From: Patescibacteria group bacterium
GTDB taxonomy: Bacteria; Patescibacteriota; Gracilibacteria; Peribacterales; Peribacteraceae
NCBI GenBank assembly: GCA_018818235.1
Contig: JAHISE010000046.1
Span: 1-5,760, forward strand
DNA length: 5,760 nt
Direction: 5' to 3'
A model generated the notes under the pieces. It did not search any database. It was not told the origin of the DNA and saw only the letters and a program-made list of their open reading frames with translations. Shown here piece by piece: positions 5,640-5,760 of this stretch (its first letter is position 1; each line of letters starts with the position of its first letter). The position numbers and the translations under genes are program-made.

Positions 5640-5760
5640 AAGTTCGAGGCGGTAAAATTTGTCCGCCTAGGCGGACTCACCGCCGCCAAATTTGGGTCGC
5701 CTGCCGGCCGTAGCCCAGAGGCGAAGGCTGGAGGCGCGACGAGCCACATAAGCCGTGTTA
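5620..5760. repeat. Boundary repeat copy B, identical to 1-141
   Basis: All 141 nt equal copy A in the same orientation, including the palindrome (here 5661-5676) and the inverted box pairs. This is either a second copy in the genome, or the same copy seen twice because the sequence is a circle written with its ends overlapping. No mismatch separates the copies, so a recent or recombination-maintained duplication, or circularity, is implied. Confidence 0.9.

Noticed and set aside
1..5760. Alternative genetic code (UGA as glycine, known from Gracilibacteria and SR1)
   Set aside because: UGA ends the GIY-YIG and methylase genes at the expected family lengths, and no in-frame UGA interrupts conserved regions, so the standard bacterial code applies.

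Overview
The window looks like one mobile cassette or small circular element of an AT-rich bacterium, carrying a restriction-modification (R-M) system and associated nucleases. It is bounded by two identical 141-nt copies of a GC-rich, foldable repeat (1-141 and 5620-5760). UGA is used as a normal stop, there are no rRNA or tRNA genes, and none of the gene starts has a clear Shine-Dalgarno sequence. The GC-rich hairpin repeats with TCCGCC..GGCGGA cores, set in an AT-rich genome, recall Patescibacteria/CPR (Parcubacteria-like) contigs. That is an impression from pattern memory, not a demonstrated placement.

Layout. 1-285: repeat copy A, then the left arm of an 85-nt imperfect inverted repeat. 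286-2129 (minus strand): a two-gene operon of a 96-aa GIY-YIG nuclease-like protein and, through an ATGA stop/start overlap, a 518-aa RecB-like nuclease fused to an RNase H-like exonuclease domain (TM0106 type). 2130-2227: a divergent control region with a strong leftward promoter whose 18-nt spacer is built from operator-like GAACAA repeats. 2228-4394 (plus strand): a LexA/UmuD-like self-cleaving repressor overlapping an N6-adenine methyltransferase. 4383-5315 (minus strand): a BsuBI/PstI-family restriction endonuclease, tail-to-tail and overlapping the methylase by 12 nt. 5316-5619: non-coding DNA with a decayed, inverted piece of the boundary repeat and the right inverted-repeat arm. 5620-5760: repeat copy B.

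How it may work together. Methylase and endonuclease form a type II R-M pair, probably of CTGCAG (PstI/BsuBI) specificity. The position normally held by a controller protein is taken by an S24 peptidase-type repressor that keeps its Ser/Lys dyad and a Cys-Gly cleavage site. This repressor probably controls its own operon with the methylase, and also the divergent nuclease operon. It could therefore link the module to DNA damage or to phage replication. The GIY-YIG and RecB/RNase H proteins would be a damage-inducible second layer that degrades DNA. No integrase, transposase or replication initiator is present, so the element would have to be moved in trans, for example by an integron-type or other recombinase acting on the 141-nt repeat. 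An exact 141-nt end overlap is also what a k=141 assembler leaves on a circular contig, so a 5619-bp circle is an equally serious reading.
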